A program made the translations under genes and the position numbers. A stretch of 54,565 nt of DNA. Origin: Oscillospiraceae bacterium. Its GTDB lineage: Bacteria > Bacillota > Clostridia > Oscillospirales > Oscillospiraceae. Location: assembly GCA_022799035.1 (NCBI GenBank), contig JAAWNQ010000013.1, positions 1 to 54,565 of the forward strand, given 5' to 3'. Each line of letters opens with the position of its first letter. Position 1 is the stretch's first letter. The notes beneath the pieces were generated by a model. The model was not told the DNA's origin. It worked only from the letters and a program-made list of their open reading frames with translations, and made no database searches. This document shows, in pieces, positions 26,929-36,262 of this stretch.

Positions 26929-29900
26929 ATGGCGAACAAAGTACCCTTTCTGAAATTGTTTTCCGCTCTGGATCCGGAGCCTCTGGTGCTGAGCCAGGTG
27001 GCCTCCTGGGAGGTCCTTGGGGCGGCTATCGACAAGAAGGCCCGGGCCATCAAGGCCCAGGTCTGCTGCCCTGTTCTGCCATCTCAGGAGCTGCGCCAGG
27101 CGGTGGAGGCCGCTTTGGCCAGGGCCTACAATGTGGAGCGGGTGGAGCTTTGTATCTCTGCGGCCCGGAGGGAGGCCGCGGAGGAGATCCCCCTGCCGGA
27201 GGAGCCGCCGGAAGATATTCCCTTGCCGGAGCCTCCGCTGGAGGAGGATATCCCTCTGCCTGAGCCGCCCCCCGAGGAAGCGCAGCTCCCCCAGCCTTTT
27301 GACCCGGCGCAGGAGGCCTTCCGCCGGACGGAGGAGCTGCGGCGAAAGGCCATGGCCAGCATCCAGACCGCCCAGCCCCGGGAGCGGAGCGCCGGGGGGG
27401 GAGGGAAGAAGTCCGGGGGACTGATCTATGGCCGAAGAGAGATCAAGGGAGCCCCCATCCCCATGTCCCAGCTGGTGCTGGATATGGGGAATGTGGTCAT
27501 TGAGGGGGACGTATTTGACATCAGCCACCGGAAGATGAAGAACCGGGAGGCCTGGGCCATCAACTTTGACGTCACCGACTACACCGGCTCCATCCGGATC
27601 AGCAAGTTCTGCCAGGGGGAGGAGGCCAAGCCCTTCGTCACCCATATTGAGGTGGGCCAGCACCTGATCATCCAGGGGCGGCTGAATATGGACCGGTATA
27701 CCAACGATATGGTGCTGGAGCCTTATGCGGTGCAGATCGGAGAGAAGACCAAGCGGAAGGATACCGCGGCGGAGAAGCGGGTGGAGCTCCATCTCCATAC
27801 CACCATGTCCTCCATGGACGCCCTTACCCCCACCAAGGAGGCGGTGAAGCGGGCGGAAAGCTGGGGACACCGGGCCATCGCCATCACCGATCACGGGGTA
27901 GCCCAGTCCTTCCCGGAGGCCTGGCACTCGGCCAAGGGAATCAAGGTCCTGTACGGGGTGGAGGCCTACTTTATCAACGACATGGATGACCGGGTGGTGG
28001 TCCATGGGCAGGCAGACGGGGACTTCCATGGGGAGATCGTCTGCTTTGACATCGAGACCACGGGACTGAATAAGAACAAGGACCTGATCATTGAGATCGG
28101 TGCGGCTATTCTGCGGGACGGGAAGGTGGAGGAGACCTTCAATACCTTCGCAAGCCCCGGGCGGATGCTTCCCCGGGAGATCGTGGAGCTTACGGGCATT
28201 ACAGACAAGATGCTGGAGGGGGCCCCCGGTCAGGAGGAGGCGGTAAACGCCTTTTTGGACTTTGTGGGGGACCGGCCCCTGGCCGCCCATAACGCGGAGT
28301 TCGACATGGGCTTTATTGCCCAGGCCTGCCGGCGGATGGGAAGGCCCTTCCCCAATACCGCCATCGACTCCCTGATCCTGGCCCAAAACCTGCTACCCGA
28401 TCTGAAAAACTTCAAGCTGGACACGGTGGCCAACCACCTGAACCTGCCCGCCTTCAACCACCACCGGGCCAGCGACGACGCGGCCACCGTGGCCTATATG
28501 CTCATCCCCTTCTTCAAAATGCTGGAGGAGAGGGGGATCGCCACCCTTCAGGCCATCAACCCGGCCATGATCCCCCTGCGGAAGGAGGGGAAGGCCCGGC
28601 GGCAGCCCAAGCATCTGATCGTGATCGCCAAGAATCAGCTGGGACTGCGGAATTTGTACCGGCTGATCTCCGACTCCTTCCTCAAGCACTATAAGCGCAA
28701 CCCCATCATGCCCAAGAGCGAGATCGAGAAATACCGGGAGGGGCTGATCATCGGCTCGGCCTGCGAGGCGGGGGAGCTTTATCAGGCGGTGGCCGCCCGG
28801 AAGAGCTGGGCGGAGCTGAAACGGATCGCCTCCTGGTACGACTATCTGGAGATCCAGCCCTTGTGCAACAACGCCTTTATGCTCCGGCCGGACCGGAAAA
28901 CGGGGCGGCCCCAGGTGGAGGACTGGGAGGAGCTTCGGGAGTTCAACCGGACGGTGGTGGCCCTGGGCAAGGAGCTGGACAAGCCGGTGTGCGCCACGGG
29001 GGACGTCCACTTCCTGGAGCCCTCCGACGAGCAGTACCGGCATATCCTGCTGGACTCCAAGGGCTTTGAGGACTGTGACGAGAGCCTGCCCATCTACTTC
29101 AAGACCACCGACGAGATGCTGGAGGAGTTTGCCTACCTGGGGGAGGAGGACTGCCGGAAGGTGGTCATCACCGATCCCAACCGGATCGCCGACTGGTGCG
29201 AGCGGCTGGATCCGCTGCCCCAGGGGCTCTTTGCCCCCAAGCTGGAGAATTCCGACAAGGAGCTGGAGAGCCTGGTCTACAATAAGGCCCATGAGCTTTA
29301 CGGGGAGGATCTGCCCCAGATCGTCCAGGCCCGGATCGACCTGGAGCTGCCCGGCATCATCATGCGGAAGTATGACGTGATCTATATGTCGGCCCAGAAG
29401 CTGGTGCAGAACTCTTTGGAGCACGGGTATCTGGTGGGTTCCCGGGGGTCGGTGGGCTCCTCTCTGGTGGCCTTCCTCTCGGGGATCACGGAGGTCAACT
29501 CCCTGCCCGCCCACTACCGTTGTCCCAAGTGCAAGCATGCGGATTTTGAGTACGGGGAGAAGAACAACTTTGGCTGTGGGGCGGATATGCCCGACGCGGT
29601 GTGTCCCATCTGCGGGACGCCCTATCAGAAGGACGGGTTCAATATCCCCTTTGAGACCTTCCTGGGCTTTGGGGGAGATAAGGTGCCCGATATCGACCTG
29701 AACTTCTCCGACGAGTATCAGGCCAAGGCCCACCGGTATACCTTTGAACTGTTCGGAGAGACCCATGTGTTCCGGGCGGGGACCATCGGCACGGTGGCGG
29801 CCAAAACCGCCTATGGGTATGTGAAGAAGTACCTTGAAAAGCGGGAGGTCAGGGCCAACGGGGCCGAGGAGAACCGGCTGGCGGTGGGCTGTACCGGGGT

Positions 29901-31134
29901 GAAGCGGACCACGGGACAGCATCCCGGCGGCATGGTGGTCATTCCCCAGGACCGGGAGATCTATGATTTCTGTCCCGTTCAGCACCCGGCGGACGATCCC
30001 AACAGTGACATTGTCACCACCCATTTTGAATACCACTCCATGGAGTCCAATCTGCTGAAGCTGGACATGCTGGGGCATCAGGATCCCACCATGATCCGGA
30101 TGCTGGAGGATCTGACGGGGGTGAACGTGCGCACCGATATCACCCTGGACGACCCGGATACCATGAGCCTGTTCACATCCTCGGAGAAGCTGGGCTTTCT
30201 TGACGATCCCATTCTGGGACCTACGGGAGCGGTGGCGATCCCCGAGTTCAATACCCGGTTTACCCGGCAGATGCTCATGGATACCCAGCCTCAGGATTTC
30301 AACACCCTGGTGCGCCTGTCCGGCTTCTCCCACGGTACCGACGTGTGGCTGGGCAACGCCCGGGATCTGATCGTCAGCGGGACCGCCTCCGTTCTGGAGA
30401 CGGTGGGATGCCGTGACGATATTATGATCTACCTGATGCAGATGGGCCTGGAGCCCAAGACGGCGTTTAAGATCATGGAGGCGGTGCGGAAGGGGAAGGT
30501 GAAGAAGGGGGGCTTCCAGCCCGGGTGGGAGGAGGATATGCGCTCCCACAAGGTGCCTGACTGGTACATCGACTCCCTGGCCAAGATTGGATATCTGTTC
30601 CCCAAGGCCCACGCGGTGGCCTACGTGATGATGGCCTTCCGGATCGCCTGGTTTAAGGTGCACCGGCCTTTGGCCTTCTACGCCGCCTTCTTCTCCATCC
30701 GGGCTAAGGCCTTTGACGCCACCCTCATGTGTCAGGGGATGGACGTGGTGAAGGCCAAGCTGAAGGAGATCAAGGCCAAGATGGACGACAAGCAGGCGGC
30801 GGCGGTGGAGGAGGATACCTACACCACCCTGGAGGTGGTCTATGAGTTCTATCTCCGGGGGCTCACCTTCCGGAATGTGGATATCTACCGCTCGGAGTCC
30901 ACCCACTTCATCATGGACGGGGAGGACGCTCTGATCCCGCCCTTCACCGCCATTCCCGGTCTGGGAGAGACGGCGGCCCAGTCCATCGTGGAGCAGCGGG
31001 TGGGAAGGGAGTTTATCTCTATTGAGGAGTTCTCCGATGCCTGCCCCAAGGTATCCAGTACCCATATCGGCAAGCTGAAGGAGGCGGGGGCCTTCGATGA
31101 CCTGCCTGACACCAGCCAGATTACGCTGTTTTGA
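26929..31134 (+). CDS. polC: DNA polymerase III alpha subunit PolC (Gram-positive type)
   Basis: This 1401-residue replicative polymerase has built-in proofreading. Order seen: short N-terminal domain (1-80); an acidic Pro-rich linker (86-118) with three IPLPE repeats; an OB-fold (about 185-270); a PHP domain with VELHLHTTMSSMDALT split by the DEDDh exonuclease (CFDIETTGL at about 372; HRASDDAATVAY); a zinc finger (CPKCKHADF ... CPICGTPY); the catalytic PDIDLNFSDEYQ near residue 921; and a C-terminal HhH segment (IPGLGETAAQSIVEQRVG). The ribosome site CGAGGAAACC precedes the ATG. It closes the conserved pyrH-polC block. Confidence 0.97.
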   Translation: MANKVPFLKLFSALDPEPLVLSQVASWEVLGAAIDKKARAIKAQVCCPVLPSQELRQAVEAALARAYNVERVELCISAARREAAEEIPLPEEPPEDIPLPEPPLEEDIPLPEPPPEEAQLPQPFDPAQEAFRRTEELRRKAMASIQTAQPRERSAGGGGKKSGGLIYGRREIKGAPIPMSQLVLDMGNVVIEGDVFDISHRKMKNREAWAINFDVTDYTGSIRISKFCQGEEAKPFVTHIEVGQHLIIQGRLNMDRYTNDMVLEPYAVQIGEKTKRKDTAAEKRVELHLHTTMSSMDALTPTKEAVKRAESWGHRAIAITDHGVAQSFPEAWHSAKGIKVLYGVEAYFINDMDDRVVVHGQADGDFHGEIVCFDIETTGLNKNKDLIIEIGAAILRDGKVEETFNTFASPGRMLPREIVELTGITDKMLEGAPGQEEAVNAFLDFVGDRPLAAHNAEFDMGFIAQACRRMGRPFPNTAIDSLILAQNLLPDLKNFKLDTVANHLNLPAFNHHRASDDAATVAYMLIPFFKMLEERGIATLQAINPAMIPLRKEGKARRQPKHLIVIAKNQLGLRNLYRLISDSFLKHYKRNPIMPKSEIEKYREGLIIGSACEAGELYQAVAARKSWAELKRIASWYDYLEIQPLCNNAFMLRPDRKTGRPQVEDWEELREFNRTVVALGKELDKPVCATGDVHFLEPSDEQYRHILLDSKGFEDCDESLPIYFKTTDEMLEEFAYLGEEDCRKVVITDPNRIADWCERLDPLPQGLFAPKLENSDKELESLVYNKAHELYGEDLPQIVQARIDLELPGIIMRKYDVIYMSAQKLVQNSLEHGYLVGSRGSVGSSLVAFLSGITEVNSLPAHYRCPKCKHADFEYGEKNNFGCGADMPDAVCPICGTPYQKDGFNIPFETFLGFGGDKVPDIDLNFSDEYQAKAHRYTFELFGETHVFRAGTIGTVAAKTAYGYVKKYLEKREVRANGAEENRLAVGCTGVKRTTGQHPGGMVVIPQDREIYDFCPVQHPADDPNSDIVTTHFEYHSMESNLLKLDMLGHQDPTMIRMLEDLTGVNVRTDITLDDPDTMSLFTSSEKLGFLDDPILGPTGAVAIPEFNTRFTRQMLMDTQPQDFNTLVRLSGFSHGTDVWLGNARDLIVSGTASVLETVGCRDDIMIYLMQMGLEPKTAFKIMEAVRKGKVKKGGFQPGWEEDMRSHKVPDWYIDSLAKIGYLFPKAHAVAYVMMAFRIAWFKVHRPLAFYAAFFSIRAKAFDATLMCQGMDVVKAKLKEIKAKMDDKQAAAVEEDTYTTLEVVYEFYLRGLTFRNVDIYRSESTHFIMDGEDALIPPFTAIPGLGETAAQSIVEQRVGREFISIEEFSDACPKVSSTHIGKLKEAGAFDDLPDTSQITLF

Positions 31135-31154
31135 TATTGTGATCCTGTTCGGGA

Positions 31155-31203
31155 GAAAAAAACAAGCAGAGAGCCATTAAGGGCTCTCTGCTTGTTTTTT
31201 TTC
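31155..31203. terminator. Strong bidirectional terminator after polC
   Basis: AAAAAAACAAGCAGAGAGCC pairs with GGCTCTCTGCTTG and a run of eight T. The A-rich left flank also terminates the convergent minus-strand gene, whose stop is at 31203-31205. Confidence 0.9.
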
Positions 31204-31752
31204 TATCTGTAGAGAAGGGAGCTGATCTGCTTTTTGGAAAGAAGGGGGGAGAGGAGACGGTGGAGTTCCGCTGGGGAGGAGGGGAGGGAGGAGATCTCCA
31301 ACTCCCAATATTCAGAGGGAGCCCAGAGGAAGGTACACCAATTTTCATTCAGGGTCCGGTCCCGCCTGACGGCGGTGACCAGCAGCTCTCGGATAAGCTG
31401 GTCAAGGTTATGTCCCGAAATGAGAGCCCCAGAGAGGAAACAGGCACTTCAGTTCCTCGGTCCCCATAGGGGCTGTCTGGCGGAGAAGGGATAGAAGCTC
31501 CCGGGCCTGGGGGGAGAGGCGCTCCTCCCGCCGGCGGAGGGGCTTGACGTGGTAGTAAAACTCCCGGGAGAGGTAGGTGACCCGGCCTTTGTATAGCTTG
31601 GAGTAAAAAACCTCTCGGTTCTCCATCAGGGCTACGATATCGTTCCACTGTCCGCCGATGGAGGAAAGGGAGGGAAGCTCCCGGTTTTCGTTGTAGAGAA
31701 GGATGCCGTTTTGGGCGAAGTAGCCCCGGAGCAGATCCTTGGTGTCAGTCAT
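31203..31752 (-). pseudogene. Frameshifted gene of unknown family (possibly AlkZ-related)
   Basis: The first part runs from ATG 31752 (GGAGG-type site) to a TAA at 31408 and reads MTDTKDLLRGYFAQNGILLY ... REVFYSKLYKGRVTYLSREF. The reading then continues without stops in another frame to TAG 31203-31205, as LISGHNLDQLIRELLVTAV ... WCTFLWAPSEYWELEI. Removing one base from the C4 run at 31427-31430 (G4 on the coding strand) joins the two into a single protein of about 182 residues. It resembles small winged-helix, AlkZ-related proteins, but I hold that only weakly. It may be a real mutation or a homopolymer sequencing error. It follows the NTF2-like gene by 10 nt. Confidence 0.7.
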
Positions 31753-31762
31753 CCCGCCGCCC

Positions 31763-32182
31763 TCAAAACCAAGCCGCTTTCTCTTCCCGGAACCGGGGCT
31801 CCGGGCCGGCGGCATAGGGGTCGTAGCGGTCCAGGTTGCAGCCGAACTCCTGGAGGCGGGCGATCTTCCCCTCAGGAGACCAGTGGATGAGGGTCACGCC
31901 GTCAAAGGCCTCGGGGGTGCCCCCGTCCTGAACATTCTGGAAGTACCACTCTACCATGGTCACGCCCTCCCCGTGGAGAAATCTCTTGATATCCCAGCGC
32001 AGGACGGTGGCCCGGCTGTTCCACTCGTGAAACCAGTGCCGGATCTTTTCCAGTCCATGGTATTCCGGTCCCCAGCTCTCAATATAGACGGCGTCGGGAA
32101 TGAAAATAGCGTCCATCCCCAGATCCTCCTTTTGAAGCCACATATCAAACCAGAGATGGATGATCTGCTCCTGCCTATTCAT
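31763..32182 (-). CDS. SnoaL/NTF2-like protein
   Basis: This 139-residue protein has the cone-shaped NTF2-like fold pattern: an N-terminal helix (IIHLWFDMWLQ), YIESWGPEYHGLEKIRHWF, and strands ending in DGVTLIHWSPEGKIARLQEFG. Members include polyketide cyclase-like enzymes and binding proteins. The function is unknown. It has its own promoter on the minus strand and heads a two-gene operon with the frameshifted gene. Confidence 0.82.
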   Translation of the reverse strand: MNRQEQIIHLWFDMWLQKEDLGMDAIFIPDAVYIESWGPEYHGLEKIRHWFHEWNSRATVLRWDIKRFLHGEGVTMVEWYFQNVQDGGTPEAFDGVTLIHWSPEGKIARLQEFGCNLDRYDPYAAGPEPRFREEKAAWF

Positions 32183-32246
32183 GTCAGATTCTCCCTTCCT
32201 GTGTGAGATTTGATCTGCTTTGAAACAAATCTATTTGAATGGAACA

Positions 32247-32275
32247 AATATACTACTCATAAAAAACTTTGTCAA
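32247..32275 (-). promoter_or_regulatory. Promoter of the NTF2-like operon
   Basis: On the minus strand: TTGACA (32270-32275), 17 nt, TATATT (32247-32252). It is back to back with the pcrA promoter. Confidence 0.75.
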
Positions 32276-32283
32276 TCCCGCCG

Positions 32284-32312
32284 TTGACCGGGGAGGGGAT
32301 TTGTATTAAAAT
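32284..32312 (+). promoter_or_regulatory. pcrA promoter
   Basis: TTGACC (32284-32289), 17 nt, TAAAAT (32307-32312), 36 nt before the start codon. Confidence 0.7.
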
Positions 32313-32348
32313 AGGACTACTGCGGAAAAGAGAGTAGGAGAAGATTTT

Positions 32349-34916
32349 ATGCTGAACCCAAGCGAACAGGCCCGATTTTGCAAGGCCCGCCGGGCCGTTA
32401 TCGAGAAGGATTTCGCCCACCTGAACCCGGAGCAGAGACGGGCGGTATTGGCCACCGAGGGCCCCCTCCTCCTGCTGGCGGGGGCGGGCAGCGGTAAGAC
32501 CACAGTGCTCATCAATCGGGTGGCCAACCAGATGAAGTATGGTCGGGGCTCCGACTGTGACGAGGTCTCCGACCTTGTCACAGCCGACGACCTGACCTTT
32601 TTGGAGAGTTACGCTGCCAAGCCTACCCCTGAGGGGAAGGACCGGGCGGAACGGCTGTGCCGGGTGGATCCCGCCGTCCCCTGGTCTATTTTGGCCATCA
32701 CCTTTACCAACAAGGCCGCCGGAGAGCTGAAGGCCAGGCTGGAGCGGATGCTGGGTCCCAGCGCAAATGACATCTGGGCTTCCACCTTCCACTCCTGCTG
32801 CGCCCGGATCCTGCGGCGGGACATTGATAAGCTGGGATATGCCACCTCCTTCACCATCTATGACACCGCCGACTCCGAGCGGGTCATCAAGGATATTTTG
32901 AAGGAACGGAACATTGACGATAAGGCATTTCCCCCCAAGACGGTGCTGGGGTATATCTCCAGGGCCAAGGATGCTATGAAGCCGGCGGCGGACTATGTGG
33001 AGGAGTGCAATAAGACGGGGGATTACCGGCTCCAGAAGATTGCCGGTATCTACGCCGAATATGAAAAGCGGCTCAAGGCCGCCAACGCCCTGGATTTCGA
33101 CGATCTGATCTTCTGCACGGTCCGTCTCCTCCAGCAGGACGAGGAGACCCGGAGCTACTATCAGCGGAAATTCCGCTATGTGCTGGTGGATGAGTATCAG
33201 GACACCAACAACATGCAGTACCAACTCTCCTCCCTGCTGGCGGGGGGCTATGAGAACTTCTGCGTGGTAGGCGACGATGACCAGTCCATCTATCGGTTCC
33301 GTGGGGCCACGATCGAGAATATCCTGTCCTTCGAGAACCAGTATAAGGACTGCCGTACCATCCGTCTGGAGCAGAATTACCGCTCCACTCAGAACATCCT
33401 GAAAGCGGCTAACAGCGTCATTCAGAACAATACCGGCCGGAAGGGAAAGGAGCTGTGGACCCAGCACGGGGAGGGGGACAAGCTCCAGCTCTATACTGCC
33501 ATGAACCAGGATGACGAGGCCCGGTATGTGGCCTCCGAGATTCTCTCTGGCTATTCCGGCGGGCGGCACTGGAAGGATTTTGCCGTGCTCTACCGGATGA
33601 ACGCCCAGTCTCGAGAATTGGAAATGGCCTTCAAACGCAATGGGGTCCCCTACCGCATTATCGGCGGTACCCGGTTCTTTGATCGGGCGGAGGTGAAGGA
33701 TATGCTGGCCTACCTCTGTGTTATCAATAACCCCGGAGATGATCTGCGTTTACAACGCATTATCAACAACCCGCCCCGTGGGATCGGGCAAAAGACAGTA
33801 GATACCGCCCAACAGCTTGCAGTTCAGACTGGGCGCTCCCTCTGGGAGGTCATCAGCCATGCCCGGGATTACCCCGACCTGCAGAAGGCGGCGGCCAAGC
33901 TGGCGGTGTTTACAGGCCTTATCACCAATCTGCGCCAGCAGGCGGGGGAGATGTCCCTGACCGAGTTCTATGACGTTCTCTGCGCTGACAGCGGGTATGC
34001 CATCGCTCTGGAGGCTAAGGATACCGTGGAAGACCGGACCCGGCTGGAGAACGTGCGGGAATTGCAGAGCTCCATCCAAAACTATCTGGATAACGCAGAG
34101 GAGCCCTCTCTTTCCGGTTTTCTGGATGAGATCGCCCTCTATACCGACCTGGACAACCACGACCCAAACGAGGAGAGCGTGGTGATGATGACCATGCACT
34201 CTGCCAAGGGCCTGGAGTTTCCCGTGGTCTTTGTGGTGGGAGCAGAGGAGGGGATATTCCCCGGGATCCGTTCTATCGGGGATGCCGAAGAGATGGAGGA
34301 GGAGCGGCGGCTTTGCTACGTGGCTATGACCCGAGCCAAGGAGCGGCTCTACATGGTCTGCGCCAACCAGCGGATGCTCTATGGACGCACCTCATCTAAC
34401 CGGCCCTCCCGGTTCCTGGAGGAGATACCCGAGGAGCATGTGGAGAGGAGCGGTCAGGCTCCCATGTCCGGTCAGTGGAGGATCGAGGAGAGTTCCTGGC
34501 GGCCCGAGCGGGAGTTCTATGATGAGGAGGAGAGTGGATACTCCTATGGGGAGGGGCACCGTTCCGGTGGTTACTCCTATGGGGGGAGCGGATATCCCTC
34601 CTCCGGCGGCTATTCCTCTGGCGGAGGTTATCAGAGTCGCCGTCCTGCCTGTGGGCAGAGCCGTCCAGGAGGGGGGAGCCCCGTATCCCGGCCTGCCCGG
34701 AGCAAGCAGTCCATTCTGAAGGCCGCGGCAAAAGCGGCTCCCCCCTTGCCTGACTTCCAGAAGGGGGAGATGGTGATGCACAAGGCCTTTGGTAAGGGGA
34801 TGATCCTGTCCCTGTCCAAGATGGGCGGGGACGCCCTTGTGGAGATCGCTTTCGACAATGTGGGGACCAAGAAGCTGATGCTGAAATCAGCGGCCCAGTA
34901 CATGGAAAAGCTGTGA
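32349..34916 (+). CDS. pcrA: UvrD/PcrA-type DNA helicase
   Basis: This 855-residue SF1A 3'-5' helicase acts in repair and in clearing RNA polymerase and replication blocks. Q motif and Walker A (LNPEQRRAVLATEG, LLLAGAGSGKTTVL), the insertion-flanked motif Ia (AITFTNKAAGELKARL), DEYQDTN, VGDDDQSIYRFRGA, EQNYRST and MTMHSAKGLEFPVVF are all present. Two additions stand out: an acidic insertion of about 45 residues between motifs I and Ia, and a Gly/Ser/Tyr-rich stretch (SYGEGHRSGGYSYGGSGYPS region). The latter precedes a Tudor-like C-terminus (FQKGEMVMHKAFGKG) typical of PcrA. Confidence 0.94.
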   Translation: MLNPSEQARFCKARRAVIEKDFAHLNPEQRRAVLATEGPLLLLAGAGSGKTTVLINRVANQMKYGRGSDCDEVSDLVTADDLTFLESYAAKPTPEGKDRAERLCRVDPAVPWSILAITFTNKAAGELKARLERMLGPSANDIWASTFHSCCARILRRDIDKLGYATSFTIYDTADSERVIKDILKERNIDDKAFPPKTVLGYISRAKDAMKPAADYVEECNKTGDYRLQKIAGIYAEYEKRLKAANALDFDDLIFCTVRLLQQDEETRSYYQRKFRYVLVDEYQDTNNMQYQLSSLLAGGYENFCVVGDDDQSIYRFRGATIENILSFENQYKDCRTIRLEQNYRSTQNILKAANSVIQNNTGRKGKELWTQHGEGDKLQLYTAMNQDDEARYVASEILSGYSGGRHWKDFAVLYRMNAQSRELEMAFKRNGVPYRIIGGTRFFDRAEVKDMLAYLCVINNPGDDLRLQRIINNPPRGIGQKTVDTAQQLAVQTGRSLWEVISHARDYPDLQKAAAKLAVFTGLITNLRQQAGEMSLTEFYDVLCADSGYAIALEAKDTVEDRTRLENVRELQSSIQNYLDNAEEPSLSGFLDEIALYTDLDNHDPNEESVVMMTMHSAKGLEFPVVFVVGAEEGIFPGIRSIGDAEEMEEERRLCYVAMTRAKERLYMVCANQRMLYGRTSSNRPSRFLEEIPEEHVERSGQAPMSGQWRIEESSWRPEREFYDEEESGYSYGEGHRSGGYSYGGSGYPSSGGYSSGGGYQSRRPACGQSRPGGGSPVSRPARSKQSILKAAAKAAPPLPDFQKGEMVMHKAFGKGMILSLSKMGGDALVEIAFDNVGTKKLMLKSAAQYMEKL

Positions 34917-34965
34917 TGTAAGGCTTGAGAGGTAGAGAAGTTTTTCGTATGGGCTTTGGGCTCAA

Positions 34966-35000
34966 AAAAGAGTGGGCGGATCAGCTCCGCCCACTCTTTT
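34966..35000. terminator. Bidirectional terminator between pcrA and the HAD gene
   Basis: AAAAGAGTGGGCGGA (34966-34980), loop TCAGC, TCCGCCCACTCTTTT (34986-35000). The convergent gene's TAA (34999-35001) lies at its right edge. Confidence 0.88.
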
Positions 35001-35634
35001 ATGGAAGGTCGATCAACTCCGACAGACTTCTCACCGCTCTGTGACTGTTAGCCACTACCTTATCCCAACTGTCCTTGTAAAAATCATCGTAAACTCCCAC
35101 CACCTGGAAGCCTGCCGCCTTGGCGGCGGCGCAGTTGTGGGGCGCGTCCTCCACCAGAATACAGGCGGCGGGAGATACTCTAAACCGCTCCGCGGCAATG
35201 CGATAGACCTGAGGATTTTTCTTTTCCAGTCCCACGTCCTGGGCGAAGAAAAGCCCTTGGAAGTAAGGCTCCAAATCATGTCGGGTTACCGCCGCTTTCG
35301 CCAACTCGGGGAGACTGGCGGTGAGCAGGGCCATGTCCCGGCCTTCCGCCGCCAGCTTGTCCAACAGCTCCCGGGCTCCGGGCTTCAGGGGGATGGTGTG
35401 GGCGTAGGCGTCGTAGGCCAGGGACCGCCATTCGGCCATGATCTCCTCGCGGCTGTCCTCCAGGCGGTAGTAATCTCTGGTAAACTGAGCCGCCACCGGG
35501 AAAATGGAGTGGCCCACAGTGTATGTATATTCCGGGGTGATCTCCAGTCCCCGGCGGCCCAGAAAGGCGTGGTCCACCTGGAGCCAGACCCCGTTGGAGT
35601 CGATGAGGGTGCCGTCCAAGTCAAAAAAGATCAT
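34999..35634 (-). CDS. HAD-superfamily phosphatase (phosphoglycolate phosphatase/beta-phosphoglucomutase-like)
   Basis: This 211-residue HAD subfamily I hydrolase has motif I FFDLDGTLIDSNGVW, motif II ALLTASLP, the Lys motif LEKKNPQVYRIA and motif IV ILVEDAPHNCAAAKAAG. The small helical cap lies between motifs I and II. ATG 35634 overlaps the stop codon of the upstream glycosylase gene by 4 bases, and GGAGGTTTT precedes it. Coupling to a DNA glycosylase hints at a role in removing damaged sugars or nucleotides, but this is inference. Confidence 0.88.
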   Translation of the reverse strand: MIFFDLDGTLIDSNGVWLQVDHAFLGRRGLEITPEYTYTVGHSIFPVAAQFTRDYYRLEDSREEIMAEWRSLAYDAYAHTIPLKPGARELLDKLAAEGRDMALLTASLPELAKAAVTRHDLEPYFQGLFFAQDVGLEKKNPQVYRIAAERFRVSPAACILVEDAPHNCAAAKAAGFQVVGVYDDFYKDSWDKVVANSHRAVRSLSELIDLP

Positions 35635-36221
35635 AGATAAAACCTCCAAGGGAAATCCACCGCCTCTTGGGCGTAGTCAATGCCGATGCGTTTGCTCACC
35701 TGAATGTTCCTGGGGCGTTCGCCGCTTTCCAGAACATAGAGGGTGTCCCCGGTGAGAGAAAGGCCGTTTTGCTCCTTGGTAAGGGATAGACCTTTACATA
35801 GTTTTCCGGGCCCGTTGAGGAAATTTTTCCGCTGATAGGGGGACATCCTGTCCGCCGGATAGCCGAACCGTATATTGGCGATGGCCTCCGCGTCGGCGGA
35901 GGAGATGGGTTCTCCCGCCCGAATGAGGACGGCGGCGGGTTCATTCTCCGGTTCGGTGACAAAGTTGAGACAGTGATACATGCCGTAGATCAGATAGATA
36001 TAGGCGGTCCCCGGTGGGGCAAACAGGGTCTCAGTCCGTTTGGTCCGCTTGTAGCCATAGGCGTGACAGGCTTTATCCAGCCGACCGATATAGGCCTCCG
36101 TCTCGGTAATGCGAAGGGTGAGGGGGACCCCATTCATCACCCGTACCAAGTGCTTGCCAAGCAATTCCCGGGCCACCGTCAAGGTGTCCCGGCTGTAGAA
36201 ATCTGGGTTCAGCTTTTCCAT
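35631..36221 (-). CDS. mpg: DNA-3-methyladenine glycosylase (AAG/MPG type)
   Basis: This 196-residue monofunctional glycosylase removes alkylated purines. It has LTVARELLGKHLVRV, the active-site segment RITETEAYIGRLDKACHAY, and the signature GTAYIYLIYGMYHCLNFVTE; NGPGKLCKGLSL follows. ATG 36221 has an AGAGGTGG site; 16 further upstream codons are open but lack one. It forms a coupled pair with the HAD gene and is divergent from the EamA gene. Confidence 0.94.
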   Translation of the reverse strand: MEKLNPDFYSRDTLTVARELLGKHLVRVMNGVPLTLRITETEAYIGRLDKACHAYGYKRTKRTETLFAPPGTAYIYLIYGMYHCLNFVTEPENEPAAVLIRAGEPISSADAEAIANIRFGYPADRMSPYQRKNFLNGPGKLCKGLSLTKEQNGLSLTGDTLYVLESGERPRNIQVSKRIGIDYAQEAVDFPWRFYL

Positions 36222-36262
36222 TGTCCCACCTCTTTTTATCATTTTATCATACATAAGGAGCC

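Noticed and set aside
28393..31065. An 890-codon open frame antisense to polC
   Set aside because: It is the shadow of a GC-rich coding strand, with Gly/His/Leu-biased composition and no ribosome site.
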